From: Loripinus fragilis
Lineage: Eukaryota > Mollusca > Bivalvia > Lucinida > Lucinidae
Reading direction: 5' to 3'
DNA: 64,000 nt
Assembly: GCA_964019695.1 (NCBI GenBank)
Contig: OZ026524.1
Span: 61,449,066-61,513,065 of the forward strand
The notes below the pieces were generated by a model, which worked only from the letters and a program-made list of their open reading frames with translations, was not told the origin of the DNA and did not search any database. Position numbers and translations under genes: made by a program. Of this stretch, positions 1-11,442 are shown one piece after another. The stretch's first letter is position 1. Each line of letters begins with the position of its first letter.

Positions 1-178
1 TGGAACAGTCAGTAAAAAAATACTTTTACTGGAGGGCTTAAACCCGTTTCACGGCGCCAAACCATCCATAGTTCAGATGTGGATTAAGACACATAGATGT
101 TTGGTTTGCAAAGAACCTAGCTTATCAATGCATCATCTCCAAACATAAAAATCAAGATATAAAAAGGAGATAAAGCAA
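1..178 (-). repeat. Interspersed repeat R1, partial copy cut by the window edge
   Basis: Reads in reverse as the same sequence found at 61966-62372 (+) and 18603-18972 (-): a short palindrome around TAAAATATTTTA, a line resembling 'cacatctgaattaagg', then 'gatgatgcattgataag'. The rest of the copy lies outside the window to the left. Bases about 36-178 are absent from the right arm of the large inverted repeat, so this stretch accounts for the arm length difference. The class of R1 is not known; no coding capacity is seen. Confidence 0.7.
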
Positions 179-358
179 AGTCGACTTTTTCAAGAATACT
201 TTACTGTTTACAAACGTTACCAGCAGTCGACGCTCTAATAGGCAACGCGCGTCGTGCATCTTTAGGTTCTAAATGCATGCTCAAAGACCCAGGTTTTCCC
301 TTTGATGTGTCGAATCCAAACATGACATCATGCTTCAGTCACACTCCCGAAATGTATC

Positions 359-570
359 TACAGTAAACCCAGTCTCGAGCGGACACTCAAAAGGAAACAC
401 CAAATGTTGGTTTTCAATACCGTTTTTCGCTTAATGCAGGTTAAAAGTATTGCAGAGTGCTCCAAGGGGAGCATTCTGCAATACTTTCTACCTTCATTTA
501 GCAACCATTTTCGATTAAGATCTTTGTTTTGTTTATTTTTAAGTGGCCGCTTAAGACAGGGTTTACTGTA
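359..570. mobile_element. Palindromic MITE with TACAGTAAACCC ends
   Basis: The ends are inverted (tacagtaaaccc / gggtttactgta) and most of the interior is self-complementary, with a central hairpin around 'ctccaaggggag'. Other copies are at 8919-9130 (mirror copy in the right arm) and 28515-28720 (diverged). A TA target duplication is likely but cannot be separated from the termini. Confidence 0.75.
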
Positions 571-714
571 AATATTTGAAAGCGTTAGAGTGCGAAGTAG
601 TGCTGAAACAATACAAACTATAGTTTATGCCCAAAGCTTGTTGCCATTAATAAATAAAGAAAATTTGACATTAAACAAGTAAAAAACGTGAACACCTCTT
701 CTTATTGAAAGTTA

Positions 715-890
715 AGCCGAATCGAATTCCCCACTTTTATCAATTGGACCAGTCCATTTTCGTTTTAAGGGTTGTTGGGTGGTATTTTACACTTTTATTC
801 CAATTCTAATAGAACATTCTGTAAGCAAAAAGTGGAAACCTGATCAGACGCTGCGTTCTGCGGCGTCTGGCCTTGGTCTCCATTGTTTTT
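715..890. repeat. Copy of the 'TCAGACGC..GCGTCTG' dispersed repeat family
   Basis: Contains a line near 'caattggaccagtcc', 'ttaagggttgttgggtggta' and a GC-rich hairpin around gacgctgcgttctgcggcgtc. The same modules form the BEL/Pao target site (11088-11242 plus 15168-15243) and a complete palindromic copy at 50420-50643. A mirror copy lies in the right arm at about 8600-8775. Confidence 0.55.
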
Positions 891-1486
891 TTTCTATGTC
901 ACGCAAAGAGGACGCTACTCTCTTGCACAGAGCTTTGCTAACGTCGTTCCTTTGTAAACAAACCTCTGTTACAACATTAACCGTTGTTCGATATTTACAC
1001 CCAGCATCTATTTTTAATCCAGGGAATCCTCATATTCAAAAGAACCAATCATATCGATTGTTACACTCTGTCGTTGATAGTACCTTCGTATCACATGATG
1101 TAAACGTTCGAAATTTTACCAGCTTCCAGCCAAGAAAAAAGCAAATAAGCAAATAATATCATCTCAGTGTAGGAAATAATACCAGAAAATTGAACACAAT
1201 TTGTTCAAACAACTTGTACCCCTTTCCCCCGAGTCAATCGTGGAACACATTCTTGCTACTACAAATGAAAGCACATTAATAAGGTTTCAATTTTCTCCCA
1301 GCATTTTCAAGATTGTAGATATCCTGGCTTCTTGTGTTTCCGACGGTTTAAGCAAAAGTCGGCCCGAGCTGCCGTGATTAAAAAATATTTTGTCTATTTA
1401 ACTTGCCTATCGTTTTCTAGCATTATTACTTAGTAAAACAATAAATAACTTATGTTGTTTACCATTGAATAGAACATATTTTTTGA

Positions 1487-1660
1487 GGCCCCCAGGGGGG
1501 GGGGGGTCTGTGCTCCCTTGATCCCTGAAAATAATGCATTGATCTCCCCAGATCCCTGAAAATATTTTCCTCTGCTCCCTAAAAGTATTTTGCCTTGTTC
1601 CCCAAATCCCTAAAAGTAGTTCAGCTTCTCCCCAAATCCCCCAAAATATAAGTCAATTCT
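1487..1660. repeat. Degenerate CTCCCCAAATCCCTAAAA tracts
   Basis: Irregular ~30-35 bp repeats of CTCCC(C)AGATCCCTGAAAATA follow a G-run flanked by CCC..GGG. Further blocks in the left arm are at about 2465-2600 and 2950-3125, with mirror blocks at 6345-6530, 6885-7020 and 7825-8000. The strand asymmetry (homopurine on one strand) is strong. Open frames across these blocks are low-complexity and not genes. Confidence 0.7.
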
Positions 1661-2215
1661 CCCTAAAATGTACAATGTATTTTTCTTTCCGTAGGATTAA
1701 AATCACATACTTTTAAAACTATGAGGCTATAAAAGAGCGCACTTAATATTTTGCCTTATACATGTAAAGACATTCATGATATGTGGCTTGAAGTTTGAGG
1801 CCATCCTTAAAATGCTGTTGCTGTACCTTGTAGAGTAGGCATGGAGGAATGCTCTCTAGATTTGATTTTTTAATAAGAGACAGACCATTTTGTTTTTCTG
1901 TTTGGGGGCAGGGGCTGATTTTTCCAACAGCTTTAACTAGACATTTGTTGATAAAGCGAAAGCATTTATTTTTGTAACCATAAAAAGAATTCTCTACAAT
2001 AATTGCTATCAGCCCCTAGCTAGAGGCACACTCATGCTAGGGGGGTCCGGGGGCATGCCCCCCCCCCCCGTGAAAATTTTGATAAAAACGGTGCGGTCTG
2101 GTGCAATCTGGGCGTTGCCAAAGTATGTGATTACCATCCTAAAAATCAACTCTTTTCAACAGAACTTAATTGCCATATTTTTCTCTCAGATCAACGTAGA
2201 TGTACATGCGTCTCA

Positions 2216-2300
2216 ATGAGATGGTTCTTTTGAGCACCCACAACATATGTTTTGCTTGAGAGATAAGAAAATAAGTTTTTAATTAAGCACTATTATCTAG
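2216..2300. mobile_element. PAL-1 palindromic element, partial (in IR1 arm)
   Basis: Contains 'gatggttcttttgagcaccc' then 'acatatgttttgcttgagag', the hallmark of the dispersed PAL-1 family (best copies 28900-29035 and 32690-32830). The mirror copy in the right arm is at about 7187-7270. An additional copy is at about 3388-3487. Confidence 0.65.
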
Positions 2301-3144
2301 AGACTGGATTTAAACAGGTCACTACCTCTCTAGGAAAATAAAAAATAGTGATTAGACTTAGAACTTAAAAGGGGGATCTGGGGGGGCTGTCCCCCCAGAA
2401 GCAGACTGAAGCATTTTTTTTTAAAAATCAACAAAATGGAGGCTTTCTCTTTATTTTTGTTTTGCTTTTTGGCAGGGCTCCCTAGATCCCCAAAACTATA
2501 AGCTTGCTCCCCAGCTCCCCTAAAATAATTGCCAGTGCTCCTCAGATCCCTGAAAATAAATAGCCATTCTCCCCAGATCCCAAAAACCCCTGGGGGCCCC
2601 TTTTTTCATGCAACTGATCATGGCATACATTCTTACTTTTTTTCCTAGTGTCCTTCTTACATAGAATTATAAACTGATTTGACCAGCACTGATTTTGTTT
2701 TCTGTGGTCTAAACTAAATTTACAGCAGGAACCAATTTCAAGGTGACAAGTTGATACTCAGATAAAGAGCAACCAGAATTTCTACTTATTTGAGGTATTA
2801 ATTCGGCATTATATTCTAGACTGATCCCGCCTAGTTGCAGTGCCGGGGAGGTGCCGGCCTTATAACATAGGGACACTTACCCAAGTGGGATTTTCTGTTG
2901 TGTAGGGCGCGGCAAATTGCAGGGTAACAAGATACAATCAGCTGAGGCTCCCCCAGGGGGGGGGGGGTCTGTGCTCCCTTGATCCCTGAAAATAATGCAT
3001 TGATCTCCCCAACTCCCTGAAAGTAACTCAGCTCCCTGAAAATATTTTTCCTTTGCTCCCCAAATCCCTAAAACTAATTCAGCTTCTCCCCAAATCCCCA
3101 AAAATATAAGCCAATTCTCTCTAAAATTAATCGAATCAATAACG

Positions 3145-3660
3145 ATCGGCAAGTGTACTTTGTGCACTCCAGGTTGCAGGATGAAAACCAGTAAGTCCTA
3201 CAAATTTTCTAATAATATTCTAGAACATTTTTAGAACTTTTCAAGAACAAAATAAGTTTGACAGAAACTTCTAAAAATGATTCAAATTAAGTTCTAGAAC
3301 ATTTGTCTTACTTTTTAGAACTAGTTAATTCTACAAATTCTAGAACATTTTTGAAACTTCTCAAGAGCAGAAAGCATCAGGTAGCTCAGTGGTTGGGCAA
3401 TGAGACTGTTCTTTTGAGTACCCAAAACATAAAACATGTTTTGGGTGAGAAATAAAGAAAATAATTTTCTAATACGCACTCTTATCTGGAGGCCTGGTCC
3501 TTTGGATGGGGACGTTAACTGGATGTCCACTTTGCAGGGAAGGTCACCCCTTGTGCAGGTTAAAGAACCCTACGGTAATTTAGATATGGTTAATTACTTG
3601 AAGGCTTTCATCCTGCAACCTGGAGTGCACAAAGTACACTTGCCGATAATACTCGCAAGC
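3145..3660. repeat. Nested unit with inverted ends in the IR1 spacer
   Basis: 'ggcaagtgtactttgtgcac' with 'ggttgcaggatgaaa' at about 3146-3185 recurs inverted at about 3603-3650. Sequence on both sides ('aaataagt...ttcaaattaagttctagaac', near 3250 and 3700) is similar, suggesting insertion into TTCTAGAA-rich DNA with duplication. A PAL-1 copy lies inside it. Confidence 0.55.
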
Positions 3661-3819
3661 AAGGGTCTAGCAGTATATAGAGAAAGAAAGAAAAAAAGGG
3701 CAAAATAAGTAAAAGAAAATTCAAATTAAGTTCTAGAACTTATTTAGTACTTTTATAGAACCAGCAAGTTCTAGAAATGTTCTAAAAAGTTCTAGAGCAT
3801 TTTAGAACATTTAAAGAGG

Positions 3820-4580
3820 AAACATGTCATAACCAGATGCATGATGGGGAAAACATGGCTGCCAGAATTGGAGGGAAAATGTGGAGGCTCTTCAAAACAT
3901 TTGTTTGGGAATTTCTAGATGGCAAACATGATAGTAGTATTGACTGAGACAGTGAGGTGAGTAGACCTGAGAAACAGTTTCTCTAAGGTTTTTAATGTTG
4001 ATTAATGGTGGGGTTGTTGTTTGTAAGTTTTTTTAGCAAATGCAAGACAATGTTTTGAAATGGGTGGGGTAATACAGGGTGACATGTTACCACAATGAGA
4101 AGATGATCATGGCTTAATTACTATAAACAGAGGTTGAGCAGTTAACATCCAATAAGTTTTCCAAAAACTACAATAATACAGTTTTGCAATGAATGTTATT
4201 TATTTTTCAATTCACTGATAATTGGGGAGAAATATTTTACTGAAATTTGCTGAACCAGCAAGTTCTACAAAAGTTAAAAAATGTTCTAGAACATTTTTAG
4301 AACAGTTCTAGAACAAGCATGTCATTATCATAAATTTAACCAGATTGATGTTGGGAAAAACATGGCTGCCAGAATTGGAGGGATTATGAAGGCTCCCCAA
4401 AAAGTACTTGTGGCAGTTTCTAGATGGCAAATTTGACAGCATTATAGTCTGGGACAGTGAGTAGCCTTGAGACACAATTTCTTAAGTATTAATGTTAATT
4501 GTTGCTGTAGTTGCTGTTTTTCCAAGGTCAAATGCATGACAATGTTTTGAAATGGGTTGGGTAGCAGGGTGGCAATAACT
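3820..4580 (+). repeat. Two-copy direct duplication, ~490 bp period
   Basis: 'aacatggctgccagaattgg' occurs at about 3850 and 4362 and is followed both times by 'tttctagatggcaaa', 'gggacagtga/gagacagtga' and 'gacaatgttttgaaatgggt'. The copies have diverged clearly (indels and substitutions), so this is an older event than the IR1 arms. Confidence 0.65.
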
Positions 4581-4739
4581 AACAACATTTAGGCCAACTT
4601 AGGGCCCCTATAATAATTCTCCTCCAGTTGATGTTTATTTATTTATTGTGGGATTACTTATTGGGGTTTTAAACCAATGTCAACAATTTTTCAGATATAT
4701 AAAGGTAGCATTCGATGGAATCTTATTTCCAAACCCTAT

Positions 4740-5790
4740 ATGGGACATTTTTGAGGAGGTGTTCTACAACTGTTTTAGAAAAGTTCAGATTTTTTAGAAC
4801 AGTTGCAGAACAAACCACTAGAACATTCCTGAAATTGTTCTTAAACTAAAATGCTCTAAAATAATTCAGGGGCATTAATAGAATGCTTTATATGACATTT
4901 TTGGAGAGTTGTTCTACAGTCTTTCCAGAAAATTTCTCAAGGTTTGCTCTGGATCAGTTCTAGAAAAAACCAATGTTTATTCTAGAACAGTTCTAGAAAA
5001 AACCATTAGAACATTTCTGGAATTGTTCTGGAACCATTCTAAAAATGTTCTAGAATGATTCAGAGACATTTGTAGAACGTTAAAAGGAACATTTCTAGGG
5101 GTGTTCTACAATTGTTGCAGAAAAATTCTAAAGGTTTGTTCTAGATCAGTTCTAGAACAAACCAAGGTTAGTTTTAGAACAGTTCTGGAACAAACCATTA
5201 GAACATTTCTGGAATAGTTCTGGAACCATTCTACAGATGTTCTAGAACTATTCAGAGACATTTATAGAACGTTAAATGGGACAATTTATGAGGGGTGCTC
5301 TACAACTGTTCCATAAACATTCTAAAGATTTGTTCTGGAACTGTTCTAGAACAAACCAAGGTTAATTCTAGAACAATTCTAGAACAAACCATTAGATCAT
5401 TTTTGGAAAAGTTCTGGAACCATTCTACAGATGTTCTAGAACTATTCTGAGACATTTATAGAACGTTAAATGGGACATTTTATGAGGGGTGTTCTACAAT
5501 TGTTCCATAAACGTTCTATAGATTTGTTATGGAACTGTTCTAGAACAAAATCGATTTGTTATTGAACTGTTCTAGGAAAAACTTTTAGAATTTTCTGGAA
5601 CTTTTCTAGAACAATTTTTTTGACCTCGGCTAGACCGATTGTAGAACAAAAAATTGTCCCATTTAACGTTCTACATCTGTCCCATAAACATTCTAGAACA
5701 TATCTAGAACAGTTCTAGAACATAGTTCTAGAAAATTCTAGAATAATTTTAGAACATTCTAGAACAGTTCTAGACCATTTCGCAGGGGAT
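4740..5790 (+). repeat. ~190-bp tandem repeats built from TTCTAGAA palindromes
   Basis: Units starting 'ggggtgttctacaattgtt' recur near 4905, 5098, 5293 and 5486. Each contains several 'gttctagaac'-type palindromes, 'acaaaccattaga' and 'agaacgttaaatgggac'. By eye about two dozen perfect TTCTAGAA octamers fall between 3200 and 5790. No open frame of note. Confidence 0.8.
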
Positions 5791-5879
5791 AAGATGGGGT
5801 TTTTTCTTAGTAAAACTTTGATGAATGTTGATCAGATATATTCTTGCTTGTTGAAACTGAAGTTTATTTTTTGTATAGG

Positions 5880-6240
5880 GCCTAGTAGCAATAATAAACA
5901 AAACACTTGCTATGGTAACAAAAAATAATTGTTTTCACTTTATCTAGCAAATTCTAGTTTCATCTATTGGAAAAAACAGCCCCTCCCCCACCAGAAAACC
6001 AAATGGTCTAGCTGTCCCTAATAAAAAAAAATCAAATCTAGAGAGCATTCCTCCATACCTCTCTACCAGGAACAGCAACAGAATTTCAAGGATGGCCTCA
6101 CACTTTGAGCTAGATATCATGCATTCCATTAAAATAATTATATATTGTTTATTCCGTGGCCAAGGACTCTCTATTTATAGAGAGTTCATGTCCTTGGCTA
6201 AGCCCTATCTTTACATGTATAATGTTAAATATTGAGTGAA
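5880..6240 (-). repeat. Diverged third copy of IR1 arm sequence inside the spacer
   Basis: 'aaatcaaatctagagagcat' with 'tcctccat', 'ggaacagcaacag' and 'aaggatggcctca' matches about 7480-7750 in the same orientation, with clear substitutions. The arm module was therefore duplicated once before the present near-identical arms formed. Confidence 0.7.
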
Positions 6241-6338
6241 TATTAAGTAATCTGCTCATGTATAGTAGCCTGGGTCCAGTCCTAATTATTTTATAATGCT
6301 AATATTCTAAAAATACAACATCAAAGGTATCGGTTGTC

Positions 6339-9300
6339 CGTTATTGATTCGATTAATTTTAGGGAGAATTGGCTTATATTTTTGGGGATTTGGGGAGAAG
6401 CTGAATTAGTTTTAGGGATTTGGGGAGCAAAGGAAAAATATTTTCAGGGAGCTGAGTTACTTTCTTTCAGGGAGTTGGGGAGATCAATGCATTATTTTCA
6501 GGGATCAAGGGAGCACAGACCCCCCCTGGGGGAGCCTCAGCTGATTGTATCTTGTTACCCTGCAATTTGCCGCGCCCTACACAACAGAAAATCCCACTTG
6601 GGTAAGTGTCCCTATGTTATAAGGCCGGCACCTCCCCGGCACTGCAACTAGGCGGGATCAGTCTAGAATATAATGCCGAATTAATACCTCAAATAGGTAG
6701 AAATTCTGGTTGCTCTTTATCTGAGTATCAACTTGTCACCTTGAAATTGGTTCCTGCTGTAAATTTAGTTTAGACCACAGAAAACAAAATCAGTGCTGGT
6801 CAAATCAGTTTATAATTCTTTGTAAGAAGGACACTAGGAAAAAAAGTAAGAATGTATGCCATGATCAGTTGCATGAAAAAAGGGGCCCCCCAGGGGTTTT
6901 TGGGATCTGGGGAGAATGGCTATTTATTTTCAGGGATCTGAGGAGCGCTGGCAATTATTTTAGGGGAGCTGGGGAGCAAGCTTATAGTTTTGGGGATCTA
7001 GGGAGCCCTGCCAAAAAGCAAAACAAAATAAAGAGAAAGCCTCCATTTTGTTGATTTTTAAAAAAAATGCTTCTGCTTCTGGGGGGACAGCCCCCCCAGA
7101 TCCCCCTTTTAAGTTCTAAGTCTAATCACTATTTTTTATTTTCCTAGAGAGGTAGTGACCTGTTTAAATCCAGTCTCTAGATAATAGTGCTTAATTAAAA
7201 ACTTATTTTCTTATCTCTCAAGCAAAACATATGTTGTGGGTGCTCAAAAGAACCATCTCATTGAGACGCATGTACATCTACGTTGATCTGAGAGAAAAAT
7301 ATGGCAATTAAGTTCTGTTGAAAAGAGTTGATTTTTAGGATGGTAATCACATACTTTGGCAACACCCAGATTGCACCAGACCGCACCGTTTTTATCAAAA
7401 TTTTCACGGGGGGGGGGGGGGGGGGGGGGCATGCCCCCGGACCCCCCTAGCATGAGTGTGCCTCTAGCTAGGGGCTGATAGCAATTATTGTAGAGAATTC
7501 TTTTTATGGTTACAAAAATAAATGCTTTCGCTTTATCAACAAATGTCTAGTTAAAGCTGTTGGAAAAATCAGCCCCTGCCCCCAAACAGAAAAACAAAAT
7601 GGTCTGTCTCTTATTAAAAAATCAAATCTAGAGAGCATTCCTCCATGCCTACTCTACAAGGTACAGCAACAGCATTTTAAGGATGGCCTCAAACTTCAAG
7701 CCACATATCATGAATGTCTTTACATGTATAAGGCAAAATATTAAGTGCGCTCTTGTATAGCCTCATAGTTTTAAAAGTATGTGATTTTAATCCTACGGAA
7801 AGAAAAATACATTGTACATTTTAGGGAGAATTGACTTATATTTTGGGGGATTTGGGGAGAAGCTGAACTACTTTTAGGGATTTGGGGAACAAGGCAAAAT
7901 ACTTTTAGGGAGCAGAGGAAAATATTTTCAGGGATCTGGGGAGATCAATGCATTATTTTCAGGGATCAAGGGAGCACAGACCCCCCCCCTCCCCTGGGGG
8001 CCTCAAAAAATATGTTCTATTCAATGGTAAACAACATAAGTTATTTATTGTTTTACTAAGTAATAATGCTAGAAAACGATAGGCAAGTTAAATAGACAAA
8101 ATATTTTTTAATCACGGCAGCTCGGGCCGACTTTTGCTTACACCGTCGGAAACACAAGAAGCCAGGATATCTACAATCTTGAAAATGCTGGGAGAAAATT
8201 GAAACCTTATTAATGTGCTTTCATTTGTAGTAGCAAGAATGTGTTCCACGATTGACTCGGGGGAAAGGGGTACAAGTTGTTTGAACAAATTTTGTTCAAT
8301 TTTCTGGTATTATTTCCTACACTGAGATGATATTATTTGCTTATTTGCTTTTTTCTTGGCTGGAAGCTGGTAAAATTTCGAACGTTTACATCATGTGATA
8401 CGAAGGTACTATCAACGACAGAGTGTAACAATCGATATGATTGGTTCTTTTGAATATGAGGATTCCCTGGATTAAAAATAGATGCTGGGTGTAAATATCG
8501 AACAACGGTTAATGTTGTAACAGAGGTTTGTTTACAAAGGAACGACGTTAGCAAAGCTCTGTGCAAGAGAGTAGCGTCCTCTTTGCGTGACATAGAAAAA
8601 AAACAATGGAGACCAAGGCCAGACGCCGCAGAACGCAGCGTCTGATCAGGTTTCCACTTTTTGCTTACAGAATGTTCTATTAGAATTGGAATAAAAGTGT
8701 AAAATACCACCCAACAACCCTTAAAACGAAAATGGACTGGTCCAATTGATAAAAGTGGGGAATTCGATTCGGCTTAACTTTCAATAAGAAGAGGTGTTCA
8801 AGTTTTTTACTTGTTTAATGTCAAATTTTCTTTATTTATTAATGGCAACAAGCTTTGGGCATAAACTATAGTTTGTATTGTTTCAGCACTACTTCGCACT
8901 CTAACGCTTTCAAATATTTACAGTAAACCCTGTCTTAAGCGGCCACTTAAAAATAAACAAAACAAAGATCTTAATCGAAAATGGTTGCTAAATGAAGGTA
9001 GAAAGTATTGCAGAATGCTCCCCTTGGAGCACTCTGCAATACTTTTAACCTGCATTAAGCGAAAAACGGTATTGAAAACCAACATTTGGTGTTTCCTTTT
9101 GAGTGTCCGCTCGAGACTGGGTTTACTGTAGATACATTTCGGGAGTGTGACTGAAGCATGATGTCATGTTTGGATTCGACACATCAAAGGGAAAACCTGG
9201 GTCTTTGAGCATGCATTTAGAACCTAAAGATGCACGACGCGTTGCCTATTAGAGCGTCGACTGCTGGTAACGTTTGTAAACAGTAAAGTATTCTTGAAAA

Positions 9301-9344
9301 AGTCGATTTTGCCCTCCAGTAAAAGTATTTTTTACTGACTGTTC
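6339..9344 (-). repeat. Right arm of giant inverted repeat IR1
   Basis: Reverse complement of 1-3144, lacking about 145 bp corresponding to 36-178. It ends at 'ttttactgactgttcca', the mirror of the first bases of the window. It contains mirror copies of every module of the left arm. Beyond 9344 the sequence continues as repeat R1, so the true symmetry may extend past the left window edge. Confidence 0.9.
8919..9130. mobile_element. Palindromic MITE with TACAGTAAACCC ends (mirror copy)
   Basis: Same element as 359-570, carried in the right IR1 arm. 'tacagtaaaccc' at 8919 and 'gggtttactgta' at 9119-9130 delimit it. Confidence 0.75.
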
Positions 9345-9825
9345 CAAGGCGGTGCTTCTTTGTGGATCGTTTTTGTTAGTTATGCTTCATGTTGGTGTGT
9401 GTTGTGCTGTCGTGTCTGTTCCTTGTAGCCTTGTAGTCACCTGCTGGAAAAGGGCTAAACTCTTGACTGTCATGTTTGTTGTGTTTGTCACTTTCCCAAT
9501 ATGTCCTGGTCGACATCAGAATTAAGGCCGAGATTGGCGCCGTGAAACTGTTCGAAGGGCCTAACCCTCCAGTAACATATTGTGCTGACTGTTCCTAGGC
9601 GGTACTTCATCTGTGGATTATTTGTGTTTTGTGTGTCTTGTGTTTCTCATGCTTTCGCGTCTGTTAATCGCTGCTTTGTGGTCACCTGCCAGGAAAGGGC
9701 TGATTTCTTGGCTCTTGTTGGTTATGTTTATTGTATTCTAGTTACTTTCCCTTGTGGTATCCTGGGTCAGGTGTGGTACTTGATTGTATCGTTTCCTGAT
9801 CTTTGCCGTCTTTCTTACTTTGAAG
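9310..9825 (+). repeat. Repeat R1, two partial copies in tandem
   Basis: 'gtggtcacctgcyrggaaag' and 'ctgactgttccwaggcggta' modules occur twice (about 9310-9540 and 9541-9825), matching 62110-62372. The 148-codon open frame starting at 9582 lies mostly in this repeat and is judged spurious. Confidence 0.65.
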
Positions 9826-10035
9826 ACGAAAGAAACATGCAACACTACCCAGTAGGCAAAGAGTTAATCGTATACCAAATCTTCATTCATTTGTCTTGTT
9901 TTACATGTATCTCTACCAAGTTCTCAACCAAACCTGTACTCGATGTGAGTAAAGCCAATCAAAACTCAGATTTTACAAACTTTAAACGATATTTCCTGCA
10001 GAAGGTCCCCTGTGATTTACAAATCTAACGTTATA

Positions 10036-10275
10036 TATTTGAGCCGTGATATGTGATTTCCAACCATATGGCATTTTGACAAGAGCATGTGCAGCCTCTT
10101 TTTCAGCTTAGAAACTCCAAATGATGTTCAGTCAGTAGCTTAACAGTCATAAAAATATTTGAGCGACTAGCAAAGGCTCGGATCAGACTGCGCGTGTTCC
10201 ATAGGCTGGTCTGAGCATTTGCTGGTCGCACATACCACATTGTTGGAACTCTCATGTCGCAGCCATTTGTCCTCG
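10036..10275. mobile_element. MITE-2 copy (GATCAGACTGCGC family)
   Basis: Shared with 42607-42840: 'gagccgtgatatgtgattt', 'ttcagtcagtagctta', 'agactgcgc' and 'gcacataccacattgttgga' occur in the same order. The centre is palindromic (gatcagactgcgc...gctggtctgag). Confidence 0.7.
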
Positions 10276-10507
10276 TTATCTCGAACAACTAGGGGAAATA
10301 CGTGACTTATCATGTTTTCAAAAACACGAAATGACACAATCTTTAAAAAACTAAATGTAGATTGAACTCCGGAGCAGACTGAGAGCAGACTGAGAGCACT
10401 TCGCTATGACTTCGCATTTTTGCAACATTAACATCAAAAGTAGTACAGCAAACATCACGCTCGATCAGCAGCAGCTTTACTGTACATGTGCCTGCAGAAT
10501 GTTCAAT

Positions 10508-10660
10508 TAAGGATTGAAATGCAGATTTTTAGCTTGCACTGGATGATGCAAAACATTAGCGTTTTAATGTCTGTGAAGCCCGAAGGGCTTCTCGGAGACA
10601 TTAAAACGCTAATGTTTTGCATCATCCAGTGCAAGCTAAAAATCTGAATTTCAATCCTTA
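10508..10660. repeat. Long near-perfect hairpin
   Basis: 'taaggattgaaatgcagatt' at 10508 is complemented by 'aatctgaatttcaatcctta' ending at 10660. Arms of about 68 bp surround a loop containing cccgaaggg. Only one or two mismatches are seen. It is probably a small foldback MITE. Confidence 0.85.
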
Positions 10661-11087
10661 TATTTACATTTTATATTTTCAATCAAATACACTTAATTAT
10701 CATCCACCAAAATTCGCTGATTATAATTGAAAAAAATGGAATATTTTATTTGTAACGGAGGTATTGGAACAGCCAGCGAACGAAATTCCAGTACATAACG
10801 TCGTGGCGATACACGAATGACGTCATGCAATTGTTGATAAACAAAGAAAGTTATTGGTTGACGTTGACGATACTCCACCTAGAGGCGCGACCTAGACCAC
10901 GTGACTGCTCAATGTTTTGCATCGAGAAATGCAAGCAGCTAGGAATTATGGTTTCATCTAAGGCAGCTACATTGAGAATGTAAATATTTAACTTTGAATA
11001 ACATTGGAAAAATACCAACCACCAACCCTCAAGTTTGAAACCGACTTGTCCAGTTGAAATGGTTGGGAGAGTACATTCGGTTTAAAT
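10661..11087. other. No gene seen
   Basis: AT-rich sequence with scraps of repeat ('gttttgcatcgagaaatgcaag' near 10912 echoes the hairpin at 10508-10660). No coding signal. Confidence 0.5.
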
Positions 11088-11242
11088 GAGTAAACCCATA
11101 TAAGCCTAGCGTCATTTTTGTTGGACATATGCAAACAGTACATACCCAAATCAGACGCCAAATAACGTGGCGTTTGATCAGGGTCTCCACTGTTGCTTAC
11201 AGAATGTTCTCATAAAAATTGAATGAAAATGAAAAATACCAC
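11088..11242. repeat. Left half of the repeat that the BEL/Pao element inserted into
   Basis: Ends 'aaaaatacc-accac' directly before the LTR. The other half resumes at 15163 with 'accac-ctaacaaccctt', reproducing the uninterrupted module near 770-790 of the left arm in reverse. Left and right flank rejoin cleanly after removing 11243-15162 plus one 5-bp duplication. Confidence 0.7.
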
Positions 11243-11424
11243 TGTCGGGGATTGCACGTCGACGTACGCTCAAGTTCCGACGTTGCTTCTGTCGCACTCG
11301 TGCACGACGTTGACGTAAAGTCGTTGTTATTGTTATGATGTAACTCGATTATACACAATAAAGGAACGAACCTGACACGACGCTTAGCTTACGATTCACC
11401 CAAATACTAGACCCGATCTCAATA
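11243..11424 (+). repeat. 5' LTR (182 bp)
   Basis: Starts TGTCGGGGATTGCACG and ends ...TCTCAATA immediately before the primer binding site. It contains a palindrome-rich GTCGACGTACG segment and a polyadenylation signal AATAAA at 11357-11362. It matches the 3' LTR with a few substitutions and a 6-bp GTTGAC copy difference. Confidence 0.88.
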
Positions 11425-11442
11425 TTGGTGCCGTGACGAAAC
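11425..11442 (+). other. Primer binding site of the LTR element
   Basis: TTGGTGCCGTGACGAAAC directly follows the 5' LTR. TGGTGCCGTGACG is the typical start of the internal region in BEL/Pao elements; the exact priming tRNA was not determined. Confidence 0.7.

Larger units (their letters stand above)
1..3144 (+). repeat. Left arm of giant inverted repeat IR1
   Basis: The sequence from base 1 reappears in reverse complement at 6339-9344. The pairing ends inside at 'gaatcaataacg' (3144) against 'cgttattgattc' (6339). Stretches compared by eye differ only at scattered single bases and in G-run length, so identity is very high. A 125-codon open frame at 779-1156 recurs unchanged in the other arm (8333-8710), but it runs through MITE-type sequence and is not considered a gene. 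The outer limit is unknown because the arm reaches the window edge. Confidence 0.9.
3145..6338. repeat. Spacer of IR1: TTCTAGAA-rich, no gene
   Basis: Not shared between the arms. It holds a nested unit with inverted ends (3145-3660), a direct duplication (about 3820-4100 and 4310-4580), 190-bp tandem repeats (about 4740-5640), and an old diverged copy of arm sequence (5880-6240). No convincing coding region is seen on either strand. Confidence 0.8.

Noticed and set aside
779..1156. 125-codon open frame found identically in both IR1 arms (also 8333-8710)
   Set aside because: It crosses dispersed MITE modules, has no domain or splice context, and its identity between arms follows from the inverted repeat, not from selection on a protein.
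6334..6651. 105-codon frame and its partner at 2877-3167 with 'FLGIWGEAELVLGIWGAKE' repeats
   Set aside because: Low-complexity translation of the CTCCCCAAATCCCTAAAA tracts.
9582..10028. 148-codon open frame with hydrophobic stretches
   Set aside because: The first half is repeat R1, which recurs at 18603-18972 and 62160-62372 with other frames broken. The membrane-like look comes from T-rich repeat sequence.
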